From Legionella oakridgensis ATCC 33761 = DSM 21215 (GTDB taxonomy: Bacteria; Pseudomonadota; Gammaproteobacteria; Legionellales; Legionellaceae), in the NCBI RefSeq assembly GCF_000512355.1, contig NZ_CP004006.1:487001-551000 (forward strand): DNA of 64,000 nt, in the 5' to 3' direction. Shown here in pieces: positions 10,973 through 19,805 of this stretch. A program made the position numbers and the translations under genes. How positions within the stretch are numbered: the first letter of the stretch is position 1; each line of letters begins with the position of its first letter. The notes beneath the pieces were generated by a model. It worked only from the letters and a program-made list of their open reading frames with translations, was not told the origin of the DNA and made no database searches.

Positions 10973-11386
10973 ATGACCAGATTAATTAAAAAATATAAAA
11001 ATCGCCGTTTGTATGACACAGAAAAAAGCCAATATATTACCATTGATGATTTGCAGCGTTATGTTGTAGACGGTTTGCCTTTTCGGGTGGAAGAGGTAGA
11101 AACAGGTAAAGATATTACCAATGGGACATTGATGCAAATTCTGGTAGAAATGGAAGCAGGATCAAGTCAATTTTTATCTTCAGAAATACTTCGCCAATTA
11201 ATAGGTCTGGCTCATCATCCCATGAATAAAACGTTGAAGGGTATGTTGGAGCAAATGATGGAGTTTATGGATAAACAAATGCAAGCGAATCCCTATTTAC
11301 AAGATTATCAACAAGCGACGGATGCATGGAATAAGCAGATGCAAAGTTTTTTTAGCCAATGGCAGCATTTTTTCAAAAATAAATAA
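10973..11386 (+). CDS. phaR: polyhydroxyalkanoate synthesis regulator PhaR
   Basis: PhaR binds both DNA and PHB granules; it represses phasin and its own gene until polymer accumulates. The N-terminal PHB_acc_N domain is clear (RLIKKYKNRRLYDTEKSQYI, residues 3-22), followed by the PHB_acc region with EMEAGSSQFLSSEILRQLIG and a Gln/Met-rich amphipathic C-terminus (HPMNKTLKGMLEQMMEFMDK) suited to granule binding. The ATG at 10973 is used, with a short GGGA motif ahead; a start four codons upstream is possible. At 137 residues it is a short member of the family. The phasin gene follows, the expected regulatory target. Confidence 0.92.
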   Translation: MTRLIKKYKNRRLYDTEKSQYITIDDLQRYVVDGLPFRVEEVETGKDITNGTLMQILVEMEAGSSQFLSSEILRQLIGLAHHPMNKTLKGMLEQMMEFMDKQMQANPYLQDYQQATDAWNKQMQSFFSQWQHFFKNK

Positions 11387-11402
11387 AATTTAGTAATATT
11401 GC

Positions 11403-11412
11403 TGCATTGCAA
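11403..11412 (+). promoter_or_regulatory. candidate PhaR operator, upstream copy
   Basis: TGCATTGCAA lies 29 bases before the -35 of the phasin promoter. A near-identical copy (TGCAGTGCAA) lies 66 bases downstream. PhaR is known to bind TGC-rich, partly palindromic sites; the assignment to PhaR here is inferred from position and sequence. Confidence 0.4.
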
Positions 11413-11431
11413 AAAAAATTGATGACATGTA

Positions 11432-11461
11432 TTGACAACTTATATTGTTAATAACTACAAT
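11432..11461 (+). promoter_or_regulatory. sigma-70 promoter of the phasin gene
   Basis: TTGACA at 11432-11437 and TACAAT at 11456-11461 are separated by 18 bases. This predicts a transcription start near 11468, about 26 bases before the phasin ATG and right at the second TGC-rich repeat. Confidence 0.65.
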
Positions 11462-11468
11462 TTAATTG

Positions 11469-11478
11469 TGCAGTGCAA
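11469..11478 (+). promoter_or_regulatory. candidate PhaR operator at the transcription start
   Basis: TGCAGTGCAA overlaps the predicted start of transcription of the phasin gene, a position where a bound repressor would block initiation. It matches the upstream copy at 11403 in 9 of 10 bases. Confidence 0.4.
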
Positions 11479-11493
11479 CATAAATTGGAGAGC

Positions 11494-11796
11494 ATGATGA
11501 ATCAAGAGTATTTTGAAAAATTATCAGATATGGCCAAAAAAGCTCAAGAACCATTTCAAGCAATGGCAGAATTAAATGTAAAAACCTTACAAGGTTTTAC
11601 CTATTTGAAGCCTGATGAATTTGCAAATGTTAAAAAGCCTGAAGAATTGCTGGAAAAGCAAATTGAACTGGCGGTTGCCAATGGGCACAAAGCATTAGAT
11701 TACATGCAAAAATCATTTCAGATTATGGAAAAAGCAATGCTTTCTCTTTTGCAAGAAAGCAAAAGCAAATCAGAAAAAGCGGAAGCAAAAAAATAA
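11494..11796 (+). CDS. phasin (PHB granule coat protein)
   Basis: Small amphipathic protein that coats PHB granules. The 100-residue product is largely helical with the typical phasin pattern: EYFEKLSDMAKKAQEPFQAM, an ELNVKTLQGFTYL segment, and a long helix with ELAVANGHKALDYMQKSFQ, ending in a Lys/Ser/Glu-rich tail. The ATG at 11494 (or the next codon, also ATG) follows a GGAG ribosome-binding site; the frame is open further upstream but that part covers the promoter region. It has a consensus promoter with two TGC-rich repeats and its own terminator, so it is monocistronic, probably under PhaR control. Confidence 0.82.
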   Translation: MMNQEYFEKLSDMAKKAQEPFQAMAELNVKTLQGFTYLKPDEFANVKKPEELLEKQIELAVANGHKALDYMQKSFQIMEKAMLSLLQESKSKSEKAEAKK

Positions 11797-11840
11797 TGCC
11801 TGTGAGGGATGATGTAGGCAATCACTTTTATCTATTCTAT

Positions 11841-11866
11841 ATCCCCGGTTTTTCGGGGATTTTTTA
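11841..11866 (+). terminator. rho-independent terminator of the phasin gene
   Basis: ATCCCCG and CGGGGAT form a GC-rich stem with a short T-rich loop, followed directly by six T residues. It separates the phasin transcript from the EF-hand gene. Confidence 0.88.
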
Positions 11867-11945
11867 TTTGATAAGAGGTAGTTAACATTTAAAATTCCCA
11901 GTGATATAGTCAGGAGGCATTATTTACTACTATAAGGATATTAAC

Positions 11946-12425
11946 ATGGGAAATTGCTGTTCAGGATTTTTTGACCGGAATAGGGATGGAAAAGTAACTG
12001 CTTCGGAAGTATTCAAGACGATTGGCGAAGCAATCAATCTTTTAGGCAGTGTTGCCAAAACGGCACAGATGTATGTGCAAGCACTGGAAGCTGCGGGTAT
12101 CGATACCAAAGGGACATTGGATGTATTAAGACGAATTAATACCATTGCCGAGGCAAGCAGCGGGGTGGCGGATACCCTTGCAAAAATTAAAGTTCCCACA
12201 AAATTGGAAGAAATTGGCGATGTCGATGGTGATGGTGATTTTGATAAGGACGATGTGTTGGCGTACTTGGAAAATTCACAACGAGTGTGTGATGCGTTAA
12301 TTGCAGCGGGTGTCAATACTGCTGAAATTCAGAAATATCGCGATGACGTTCAGAAAGTCATTGATGTCGTGCGCGCAGGCCCTGCTCTTTCTGAAGTCCA
12401 CCGAGCAGTAGCTGCCCCCGTTTAA
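11946..12425 (+). CDS. EF-hand protein with N-terminal MGNCCS acylation-like motif, candidate effector
   Basis: A 159-residue protein of no recognised family. The N-terminus MGNCCSGF matches the eukaryotic N-myristoylation pattern: Gly2, an allowed Asn3 and Ser6. Cys4 and Cys5 are placed for palmitoylation, as in many eukaryotic membrane-anchored signalling proteins. Two canonical calcium loops are visible: DRNRDGKVTASE (residues 10-21) and DVDGDGDFDKDD (92-103), joined by helical, Ala-rich segments. There is no bacterial signal peptide and no membrane segment. An AAGGAT ribosome-binding site precedes the ATG. The gene has terminators on both sides, so it is an independent unit inside the PHB locus. 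In a Legionella-like host a translocated, host-lipidated calcium sensor is a reasonable inference; a plain cytoplasmic calcium-binding protein is the alternative. Confidence 0.7.
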   Translation: MGNCCSGFFDRNRDGKVTASEVFKTIGEAINLLGSVAKTAQMYVQALEAAGIDTKGTLDVLRRINTIAEASSGVADTLAKIKVPTKLEEIGDVDGDGDFDKDDVLAYLENSQRVCDALIAAGVNTAEIQKYRDDVQKVIDVVRAGPALSEVHRAVAAPV

Positions 12426-12434
12426 TCCATATAT

Positions 12435-12460
12435 AAGCCTGGTCGTGTTGGCCAGGCTTT
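12435..12460 (+). terminator. terminator-like hairpin after the EF-hand gene
   Basis: AAGCCTGG and CCAGGCTT form an 8-bp stem with a loop of about 9 bases, ending in TTTAA. It is placed ten bases after the stop codon; the T run is short. Confidence 0.6.
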
Positions 12461-12594
12461 AACCATATTTTGCACCAGGTTTATTCTTTGTTAAAAATGA
12501 TTTTTCGCCGTTTGAATCCCGCTTTTTGTCTCGATTAAACAAAAATGTCCCTAGGTCGCAGAATATGGATTTGAGTTTTTCCTTTTATTCTACC

Positions 12595-14379
12595 TTAGGC
12601 AGGAGTCGACGAGGCTTTAGCATCTTCTGTTGTTTTTGAGTTCATGTAAACATAACTGCCTGGAGCATCCATTAACGGTTTATATGGCAGCTGCGTTATA
12701 TCAGGGGCATTAATCAGACGTCCGGATTCTTTTTTTAACCATTCCAGCCATTCAGGCCACCATGAACCTGGATGGTGGCTGGCATTTGCCAGCCAATCTT
12801 CAGCTGTTGCTGCAACACTGTTGTTGCGGTAAAAACCATATTTCTCACTACCAGGTGGAATAATGATTCCAGCAATATGGCCAGAACCGCCCAGGAGAAA
12901 ATTTTTCTTTCCCTGCATGGTTTGAAATCCTATATAGGTGGTCTTCCAGGGAGCGATATGATCTTTCTTTGTGGAAATAAAAAAAGTGGGTATATTGATC
13001 TTGCTGACATCTAATGGCGTATGATTCAGATGAATTTTACCTGGCTTTATCAAGTCGTTATGTAAGTACATCCAGCGTAAATATTGCGAATGCATTTTAG
13101 CCGGCATGTTGGTAGAGTCAGCGTTCCAATACAAGATATCAAAGGGTACCGGTGTTTGGCCACGAAGATAGTGCTTAATAAAAAAGGACCAGATTAGATC
13201 AGTGGCTCGCAGCGAATTAAAAGCACTGGCCATAAAGTGGCCTTCCAGATAGCCTTTGGCATTCATTTTTTCTTCCAATTTAGCAATCTGATTTTCATCA
13301 ATAAACACGGAGATATCGCCAGGATCACTAAAATCTATCATGGCTGCAAGGAACGTGGCCGAACGTACTGGCGTTTGCTTATGCGCTTTATAATAGGCTA
13401 ATAAAAGGGCCAGTAAGGTTCCTCCTATGCAAAATCCAAGTGCATTCACTTGTTTTACCTGCAGCTGCTCCTGAATGATTTGAATCGCCGTCATGGGGCC
13501 TTCATTCAAGTATTCATACAATCCTTTATTTGCATAGTTGCTATTAGGGTTAATCCAAGAAATAACAAAAACAGTAATACCTTGGCTGACTAGCCAACGA
13601 ATCAAGGAATTTTGAGGGCTTAAATCCAAAATATAATATTTATTTATCCATGGTGGGATAATCAATAAAGGCACTGATTTTACTTTTTGGGTTTGCGGGG
13701 TATATTGAATCAATTCCATCAGCTCGTTTCGAAAAATAACTTTTCCGGGTGTGATGGCTAGATTGACTCCAACCTTGAATGCTTCCATATCCGTCATTTT
13801 CATGATGAGCCGCGCTGATCCGGCTTCAATATCCGTAAGGAAATTGTCCAGTCCATATAATAAATTTTTACCGTGACTTTGAATGGTCTCGGCGATGATT
13901 TGCGGGTTGGTCTGCAAAAAATTGTCGGGTGACAAGGCATCCAGGTATTGGCGAGCAAAAAATTGCACACGTTTAGCCAGGCGTTTATCTCCATAATCAA
14001 GATGTTCCAACAAGGAATTCAGATGTTCATTTGCCAGTAGATACTGTTGGCTTAATAAATTAAAAAAGGGATTATTGACCCATTCTTCACTTAGAAAGCG
14101 CTTGTCTTCTATTGGCATGGCTTTGCCTTCCAACCAGTATTTAAGCTGCTCTTGCAAGAGACCTAAGGCATCTTGCCAATAAGCAATTTGCATTTGCCAC
14201 AGTTTTTCAGGATTTTTTAATAGAGCTGCAAGCATAGCTTGGAAATCGCCTGATAATTCCATGAATTTTTCCATAAACATAGGTAATTGCGTAGGCTGTT
14301 CCTGAATACTAGCCAATAAGCGCAATCCTTTTTCTGCAATGGAACGCATGGTTTTGCTGATTTCTATTTCTTGATACAC
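12595..14379 (-). CDS. phaC: poly(3-hydroxyalkanoate) synthase 1
   Basis: Polymerises (R)-3-hydroxybutyryl-CoA into PHB on granule surfaces. The 594-residue protein has the PhaC N-terminal domain followed by the alpha/beta-hydrolase core: LLIIPPWINKYYILDLSPQN, the lipase-like box GFCIGGT with the nucleophile Cys317, the catalytic Asp in STKKDHIAPW, and the catalytic His in GGSGHIAG. The C-terminal part (WWPEWLEWL, APGSYV) matches class I synthases. It faces the other pha genes, on the opposite strand, beyond the EF-hand gene. A second synthase with the same signatures lies at about 39.3-41.1 kb. Confidence 0.94.
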   Translation of the reverse strand: MYQEIEISKTMRSIAEKGLRLLASIQEQPTQLPMFMEKFMELSGDFQAMLAALLKNPEKLWQMQIAYWQDALGLLQEQLKYWLEGKAMPIEDKRFLSEEWVNNPFFNLLSQQYLLANEHLNSLLEHLDYGDKRLAKRVQFFARQYLDALSPDNFLQTNPQIIAETIQSHGKNLLYGLDNFLTDIEAGSARLIMKMTDMEAFKVGVNLAITPGKVIFRNELMELIQYTPQTQKVKSVPLLIIPPWINKYYILDLSPQNSLIRWLVSQGITVFVISWINPNSNYANKGLYEYLNEGPMTAIQIIQEQLQVKQVNALGFCIGGTLLALLLAYYKAHKQTPVRSATFLAAMIDFSDPGDISVFIDENQIAKLEEKMNAKGYLEGHFMASAFNSLRATDLIWSFFIKHYLRGQTPVPFDILYWNADSTNMPAKMHSQYLRWMYLHNDLIKPGKIHLNHTPLDVSKINIPTFFISTKKDHIAPWKTTYIGFQTMQGKKNFLLGGSGHIAGIIIPPGSEKYGFYRNNSVAATAEDWLANASHHPGSWWPEWLEWLKKESGRLINAPDITQLPYKPLMDAPGSYVYMNSKTTEDAKASSTPA

Positions 14380-14544
14380 CTCAACTCCTAATGACGTATT
14401 TCTTATTCAATATAAAAAAGAAATAGCATGGCTAAACATAAAAAAATTTCTAGTCATAATAACTTCTTTAATGTGTTTTAGCATTTTTATTTTCCTGCGT
14501 TTTGAATTAAATTAGCAAGTAGGACTACTTTCTTAGAGTCATTG

Positions 14545-15051
14545 ATGGATAATACACGCTCTAGTATCCCCATCATTTTATTGATTACCCTAGGCGTGAT
14601 AGGTGCCGCGGTAGGATATTATTTTTGGGAGGCATATCTCTTGACTCATTATCTGGGTGGATATGACCAATACGGGTTACCTGTGCAACGCTCCTATCCA
14701 GGCTTTCATTTTTTCTTTCATGCCTGGCCACTTTGGTTTTTTCCCATGATTGTGATATTAGCAATTATGATTTTTTTGCAATGGTTAAGAATGGCCAAGG
14801 TACGGCGTGAAAAGCAAATTTTAACTAAAATATTAGCCGATAAAACGCTTATCATTGAAGAATTGCATGAAGAATTGCATGCACTAAAAACTAAACTGGA
14901 TAAAGTAAGAGACAATTCTTTGTTGGAGGAAAAATATGAACAGCTTGAAGATGAGCTGTTTTCTTTAGAGGAAGATTATGAACGCAGTCTTAACTTTATT
15001 GAAAAATTACTTGAAAAGGTTCCGTATACGCAAGATTCACAATCAAAGTAG
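14545..15051 (+). CDS. membrane protein with two TM segments and a C-terminal coiled coil
   Basis: No family is recognised. The ATG at 14545 gives 168 residues. One membrane segment lies near the N-terminus (about residues 9-28, IPIILLITLGVIGAAVGYYF); a loop with LGGYDQYGLPVQRSYPG, probably periplasmic, follows. A second segment comes next (about 60-80, WPLWFFPMIVILAIMIFLQW), then a cytoplasmic heptad-rich coiled coil from about 95 to 155 (IIEELHEELHALKTKLDKV and on). It stands directly upstream of smc on the same strand, 67 bases apart. The architecture resembles small inner-membrane proteins that scaffold others through a coiled coil; the neighbour suggests, but does not show, a link to chromosome or division processes. 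Confidence 0.6.
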   Translation: MDNTRSSIPIILLITLGVIGAAVGYYFWEAYLLTHYLGGYDQYGLPVQRSYPGFHFFFHAWPLWFFPMIVILAIMIFLQWLRMAKVRREKQILTKILADKTLIIEELHEELHALKTKLDKVRDNSLLEEKYEQLEDELFSLEEDYERSLNFIEKLLEKVPYTQDSQSK

Positions 15052-15118
15052 TTTCGCTTCTTGGGCCATGGCTTAATGTAGGTTACAATCAAAATCATTT
15101 TATCCCAGGCATGCTGTC

Positions 15119-18100
15119 ATGCATCTTAAGCAATTAAAATTGGCAGGCTTTAAGTCGTTTGTTGAACCCACGGTCATTCCATTCCCCAGCCAGCTGGTGG
15201 CTATCGTTGGGCCGAATGGTTGCGGAAAATCAAATATTATCGATGCAGTGCGTTGGGTTATGGGGGAAAGTTCGGCAAAAAGTCTTCGTGGGGAGTCAAT
15301 GACAGATGTTATTTTTAATGGCTCCTCTCACCGCAAGCCAATTGGACAAGCATCGGTTGAATTGATTTTTGATAATAGTTTGGGCCGTTTGACTGGACAA
15401 TATGGTAGTTATCAGGAAATTGCAGTTAAACGGGTGGTCACTCGTGATGGTGATTCCTCGTATTATCTTAATGGCATCCGCTGCCGTCGTAAGGATATCA
15501 ATGATATTTTCTTAGGAACCGGGGCGGGAGCCCGTGGTTATGCCATTATTGGTCAAAATATGATTACGAGCTTGATTGAAGCCCGTCCTGAAGAATTAAG
15601 AGTTTATTTGGAGGAAGCCGCCGGCGTCTCTAAGTATAAGGAGCGTCGACGAGAAACTCTGCAACGAATCACTCATACCCGCGAAAATCTGGAGCGTGTA
15701 GCAGATATATGCGAAGAGTTGAGTAAGCAGCTTAGCCGCTTGGAACGGCAGGCAAAAATGGCGGAAAGTTTTAAGTTATTAAAAGAAAAAGAACGTTTAT
15801 ACAAAGCGGAAATTTTTGCAATGAAATGGCGCGCATTGAATCATGAACGGACAAAAATTCGTGAGGAAATGCAGCAAATTATACTGCAGCTTGAGCAGCA
15901 TCAAAGCAAACTGAGTGAGCTAAGGAAAGAAGAATTATTGACTCAGGAAACCCTACATGAGGGCAGTGACGAGTTGCAGAACCTTCAAATGCAAGTCTAT
16001 CAATTGAATCTTGAAATTGCTCGTCTTGAAGAATTCATCCAGCAGCGGCAACGTGAAAAGCAGCGATTATTGGAAGAGAAAAAACAAATGGAATCAGATT
16101 GCCAGCTGGCTATAGAACAACAAAAACAAGACAGGGAATTATTACAAACAGACACAGAGTCTTTACATGTTCTGGAAAAACAATTGCATACGCTGCAGGC
16201 GGCATTTGCTGAAAATCAGACCGTATTAACGCAAAAGCAGCACGAGGAAAAGCGTTGGAATGCTCAATGGCATCAGGTGAATACCGAGTATGTCACGGCG
16301 CAAAAGAAAGTAGACATTGAAAAGGTGCATTTGCAGCACATAGAGCAACGTCGTCAGCAAGCGTTATTACGACTAGAAAAGGTAAAAGACGAATTGTCTT
16401 TTTTTGATATCAAAGCACTGAAAGACGCGTTGTTAGTAAAACAGACCGAACAGGCTGATTTGCTTAAAGAACAGGAAAGCCTCATCGATGAATATCAAAA
16501 AACAACCGGCAAAAATACCGTCTTACGACAGCAAATTGCTGAAATTGAACAGCAGCTTCGGCAGCTCGCAAATACGGTACAATCCTTAACGATGGAGCAA
16601 GCCGCTTTACAAGCGGCACAACACTCGGCATTGCAAACGATCAATGAATCTTTTGCACACCCACAATGGAAAAATGCATTACGCCTCGTGGATGCCATGA
16701 AGGTGAGTGATAAATGGTCCCGTGCTTGTGAGTTGGTATTGGGAGATGGAATGCATGCGATATTGCTGGATTCTACGGCTTTTTTACAAACGCTAGCTCC
16801 TGGTTTGCATGGTACTTCTTCCATATTTGTTGTTGAGGCTGAGAAAAGTAAGAATAAAACACCATATCCGCGATTGGCTGATATGGTTGAAGGTGCAATT
16901 CCCTGTTGGCATAATTTGCTGGAGCATGTGTTTGCCGCAGAGACTTTGGAAGAGGCTTTACAATGGCTGCCCTCTTTAAATTCCAGTCAGTCCGTTGTTA
17001 CGGCTGATGGTTACTGGCTTGGAGTCGGATGGGTAAGAAGCACGAATTTTACAAAAGAAAATCAAGAAGGATTGCTTAAAAGGAAGCAATTGCTTGATGA
17101 GGTAAGTCAAACTTTGACGACTGCACAATTAAATTTAAAGCAATTGCAGGATAAGCATGGTGCGATGCATACACAATTAAAAGATGGCCAAGCAATAGAA
17201 GAACATTTAAAACAGCTTATCTCTGAAAAGAGACATGAATTACAACTTTGTGATGCAGCAATTCATAAAAATCAGCAATCGATGGAACAAGCTTTACTTC
17301 GCACCAGAATTTTAACAGAAGACATTGAAGAATTAGAAAATCTTATTATTACACTCACAGAAGAACAATCTCAATCCGAATATAAATGGCAAATAGCTAC
17401 ACAAGATTCTACTCATTATGAACAACAGAAAAAACAATTAGAGGTTGAAAAAAACAATGGGAGGACGGTTTTTTTGAGTGTCGGCAAGAAGTAGAAAAAA
17501 TAAAGAGCGCTTTGCATGAAACTGAAATGCATCATGAAAAGAAAAAATAAAAATACAGCAAGTTCACGAAAATTTGCAACGCGAAGTTCTGCGTATTGAT
17601 ACTTTGCAACAACGATTAGAATCACTGTCGGCTCGTTGCCTGGAGATGGATTCTGCGGGCGATGACCACAAACGATTGCTTGAGCAGACTGTCCTGCGGC
17701 ATCACGAATTTGATGAGCAATTAAGCAAACGCCGACAAAAGGTAGAAGAATTGCAAGTCAAAAACAACCACCTTGCCCAGTTTGGCAGGAACTTGGAACA
17801 GCAAATAAAAACAATTCAGGAAACTATTCAGCACCAACAAATGCAAGAGCAGGCATTGAGTATCCACGCAGATAATATGATAGAATCTTTATCGGAATTA
17901 AACACACAACCTGAGGATTTGCTGAATAATTTGCCAGTTAATCTGACATTGGAAGAGCGCGAAAGGGATTTATTAGAAGTCAGTGATAAAATCAGTCGTT
18001 TAGGGGCGGTTAATCTTATTGCCATTGAGGAATATGAAACAGAATTGCAACGCAAGCTCTATTTGGATAAGCAGCATCAGGATTTGATGGAAGCTTTAAC

Positions 18101-18614
18101 AACGCTTGAACTGGCAATTGCTAAAATGGATAAAGAAACACAACAACGTCTTCAAGAAACCTTCGAGCAAATTAATGCATCATTTCAATCACTTTTCCCT
18201 CGACTTTTTGGCGGCGGACGTGCCACATTACAATGGACATGTGATAATCTTTTAGAAGCGGGCATTTTAATTATGGCACAACCACCCGGGAAACGTAACA
18301 GTACGATTCATATGCTATCTGGTGGTGAAAAGGCAATGACAGCGGTGGCATTGATATTTGCTATTTTTCAATTGAACCCGGCACCATTTTGCATGCTTGA
18401 CGAAGTGGATGCGCCACTGGATGATGTAAATGTGCGGCGTTTTTGTGAATTGGTAAAGGAAATGTCCCAATGGATTCAATTTTTATTTATTACCCATAAC
18501 AAGAATACTATGGAATTGGCTGAACATTTGATTGGGGTAACGATGCGCGAGCCAGGGGTATCTCGAATCGTTGCGGTGGATGTGGAGCAAGCCTTGTCTA
18601 TGAATAGGAGTTAA
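15119..18614 (+). CDS. smc: chromosome condensation ATPase SMC, two frameshifts at A runs
   Basis: SMC proteins form V-shaped dimers that organise the chromosome. The Walker A motif GPNGCGKSN is at residues 31-39. Long coiled coils flank a hinge (WSRACELVLGDGMHAILLD). The C-terminal head has the signature LSGGEKAMTAVALIFAIF and Walker B FCMLDEVDAPLDD. The frame is lost twice within 100 bases. Adding one A to the run at 17448-17454 gives VEKKQWEDGFFECRQEVEK, and adding one A at 17542-17547 gives EKKKIKIQQVHENLQ. The repaired protein has 1165 residues, the normal size. The breaks fall in the coiled coil and both sides are well conserved, so sequencing error is likely. The stop overlaps the zipA start, indicating an operon. 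Confidence 0.9.
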
Positions 18615-19348
18615 TGATGCAGGCAAATTGGAGTTTAATTCTTAATGTCCTGTTATTAATTGGGGTATTTATCGCGATCGCTCGTATGATGAAGGCAAGG
18701 CGAACCAATGCAAAGGTCGCATATCGACAGCCATCCGTTGGAGCGCCGGATACAACCGTTCATGATAAACAACAAGACGATATTATTGCAGTACGTAGAG
18801 TAATTCGTGAGGAACCGATAGAACCCTCTAACATAAAACCCGCGAGTATAAAACCTGCGAGTATAAAACCTGCGAGTACAGAACCAAAAGCAGCGCCGGT
18901 AAAAGCCGTTGATGCGCCCTCGTCTATCATGATGTTTTTGCTGGCAAAGGAAAATCGACAATTAGCCGGTTATGAATTGTTACAGACCGTACTTTCGGCA
19001 GGATTGCGTTTTGGTGAAGGGCATCTCTTTCATCGCCATCAGCATCCTAATGGCCAGGGGCCAGTGCTGTGTAGTCTCGCTGCGGCTACAAAAACTGGAG
19101 TTTTTGATTTGCAAAATATCGGGGCATTTAGCGTGCGCGGGCTTTGTATTTTTATGCAGGCCTCAGGTAATCCGGTTGTTGATCGTGAACGGTTCTCCAT
19201 TATGTTGGATACGGCAAAGCAATTAAGCGAAGGATTGGACACTCATTTGCTTGATGATAAACGTCAACCTTTCTCAGACACCAGCCTTCAACGTTATTAC
19301 CGTTATTTAAATCTTGGTGAGGAATGTGAACAAACCGCCTTGGCTTAA
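18614..19348 (+). CDS. zipA: cell division protein ZipA
   Basis: ZipA anchors FtsZ protofilaments to the inner membrane. The 244-residue protein has the expected plan: one N-terminal membrane segment (about residues 8-27), a short basic stretch, a flexible Pro/Ala/Lys-rich linker, and a C-terminal FtsZ-binding domain (from about residue 103, IMMFLLAKENRQLAGYELLQ onward). The linker holds three exact copies of IKPAS encoded by a 15-bp tandem repeat. The start ATG overlaps the smc stop and a second ATG follows directly. The smc-zipA pairing is common in gammaproteobacteria. Confidence 0.88.
   Translation: MMQANWSLILNVLLLIGVFIAIARMMKARRTNAKVAYRQPSVGAPDTTVHDKQQDDIIAVRRVIREEPIEPSNIKPASIKPASIKPASTEPKAAPVKAVDAPSSIMMFLLAKENRQLAGYELLQTVLSAGLRFGEGHLFHRHQHPNGQGPVLCSLAAATKTGVFDLQNIGAFSVRGLCIFMQASGNPVVDRERFSIMLDTAKQLSEGLDTHLLDDKRQPFSDTSLQRYYRYLNLGEECEQTALA
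18833..18877 (+). repeat. 15-bp tandem repeat in the zipA linker, three copies
   Basis: Three adjacent units of ATAAAACC(C/T)GCGAGT at 18833-18847, 18848-18862 and 18863-18877. Each unit encodes IKPAS in the flexible linker; the unit keeps the reading frame, so copy-number changes would only alter linker length. Confidence 0.95.
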
Positions 19349-19646
19349 AGTATATCCTCACTATGTAACTTTACAGATTAAAGTTAAACCGGGAAGTAAA
19401 GAAAACCAGATATCTATTGAATCGTCAGGGCAGCAGTTGTTATTGTCCTTACAAGCCGCTGCATGTGAGGGAAAGGCAAATAAAATGCTTATAAAATACT
19501 TGGCTAAGCGCTTGCGTGTGCAGCAAAAAGATATTTTGATTCAAATAGGTAAAGAAAGTCGTAATAAAGTCATACGTATTTTGACGGAGGATAGGAATCA
19601 GGAACAAATCGTTGAATGGTTAATGACGAATATTGCAATAAAATAG
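19314..19646 (+). CDS. yggU: YggU/DUF167 family protein
   Basis: Small conserved protein of the UPF0235/DUF167 fold, of unknown biochemical role. The core is clear: VTLQIKVKPGSKENQISIES, then LSLQAAACEGKANKMLIKYL and RVQQKDILIQIGKESRNKVIRI, matching the family's A-P-P-(V/E)-(D/E)-G-(K/R)-A-N-like block and its Ser-Lys-rich end. The start is uncertain: TTG at 19314, GTG at 19317 or GTG at 19326 are all possible and overlap the 3' end of zipA; the conserved part begins near WLKVYPH. The overlap with zipA suggests co-transcription. Confidence 0.82.
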   Translation: MVRNVNKPPWLKVYPHYVTLQIKVKPGSKENQISIESSGQQLLLSLQAAACEGKANKMLIKYLAKRLRVQQKDILIQIGKESRNKVIRILTEDRNQEQIVEWLMTNIAIK

Positions 19647-19650
19647 GGCG

Positions 19651-19779
19651 GGTATACTCACAGCAATTGAGATTTCAGCTGGGCGCAAATGAATGAGTTG
19701 AGGAAGTGTACAAGCAGTACATGACTGATGACGAATGAGTTTGCAATAACGCCGAAATCTCAAGTACGAAGAGTATACC
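19651..19779 (+). repeat. dispersed palindromic repeat element, copy A
   Basis: A 129-bp element between yggU and murF with exact 9-bp ends (GGTATACTC at 19651, GAGTATACC at 19771). Further inward pairing, such as ATTGAGATTTC against GAAATCTCAAG, means the whole unit can fold into one long imperfect hairpin. A second copy lies between ftsA and ftsZ. It has no coding potential and looks like a REP/MITE-type non-autonomous repeat. Confidence 0.85.
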
Positions 19780-19805
19780 ATGCTTTCTCATAATTTATTT
19801 ATAAA

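Noticed and set aside
11886-11900. PmrA box upstream of the EF-hand gene
   Set aside because: GTTAACATT is like one half-site but no second half-site follows at two bases; the evidence is too weak.
18656-18961. Minus-strand frame with FYTRRFYTRGFY repeats
   Set aside because: It is the antisense reading of the zipA linker tandem repeat.
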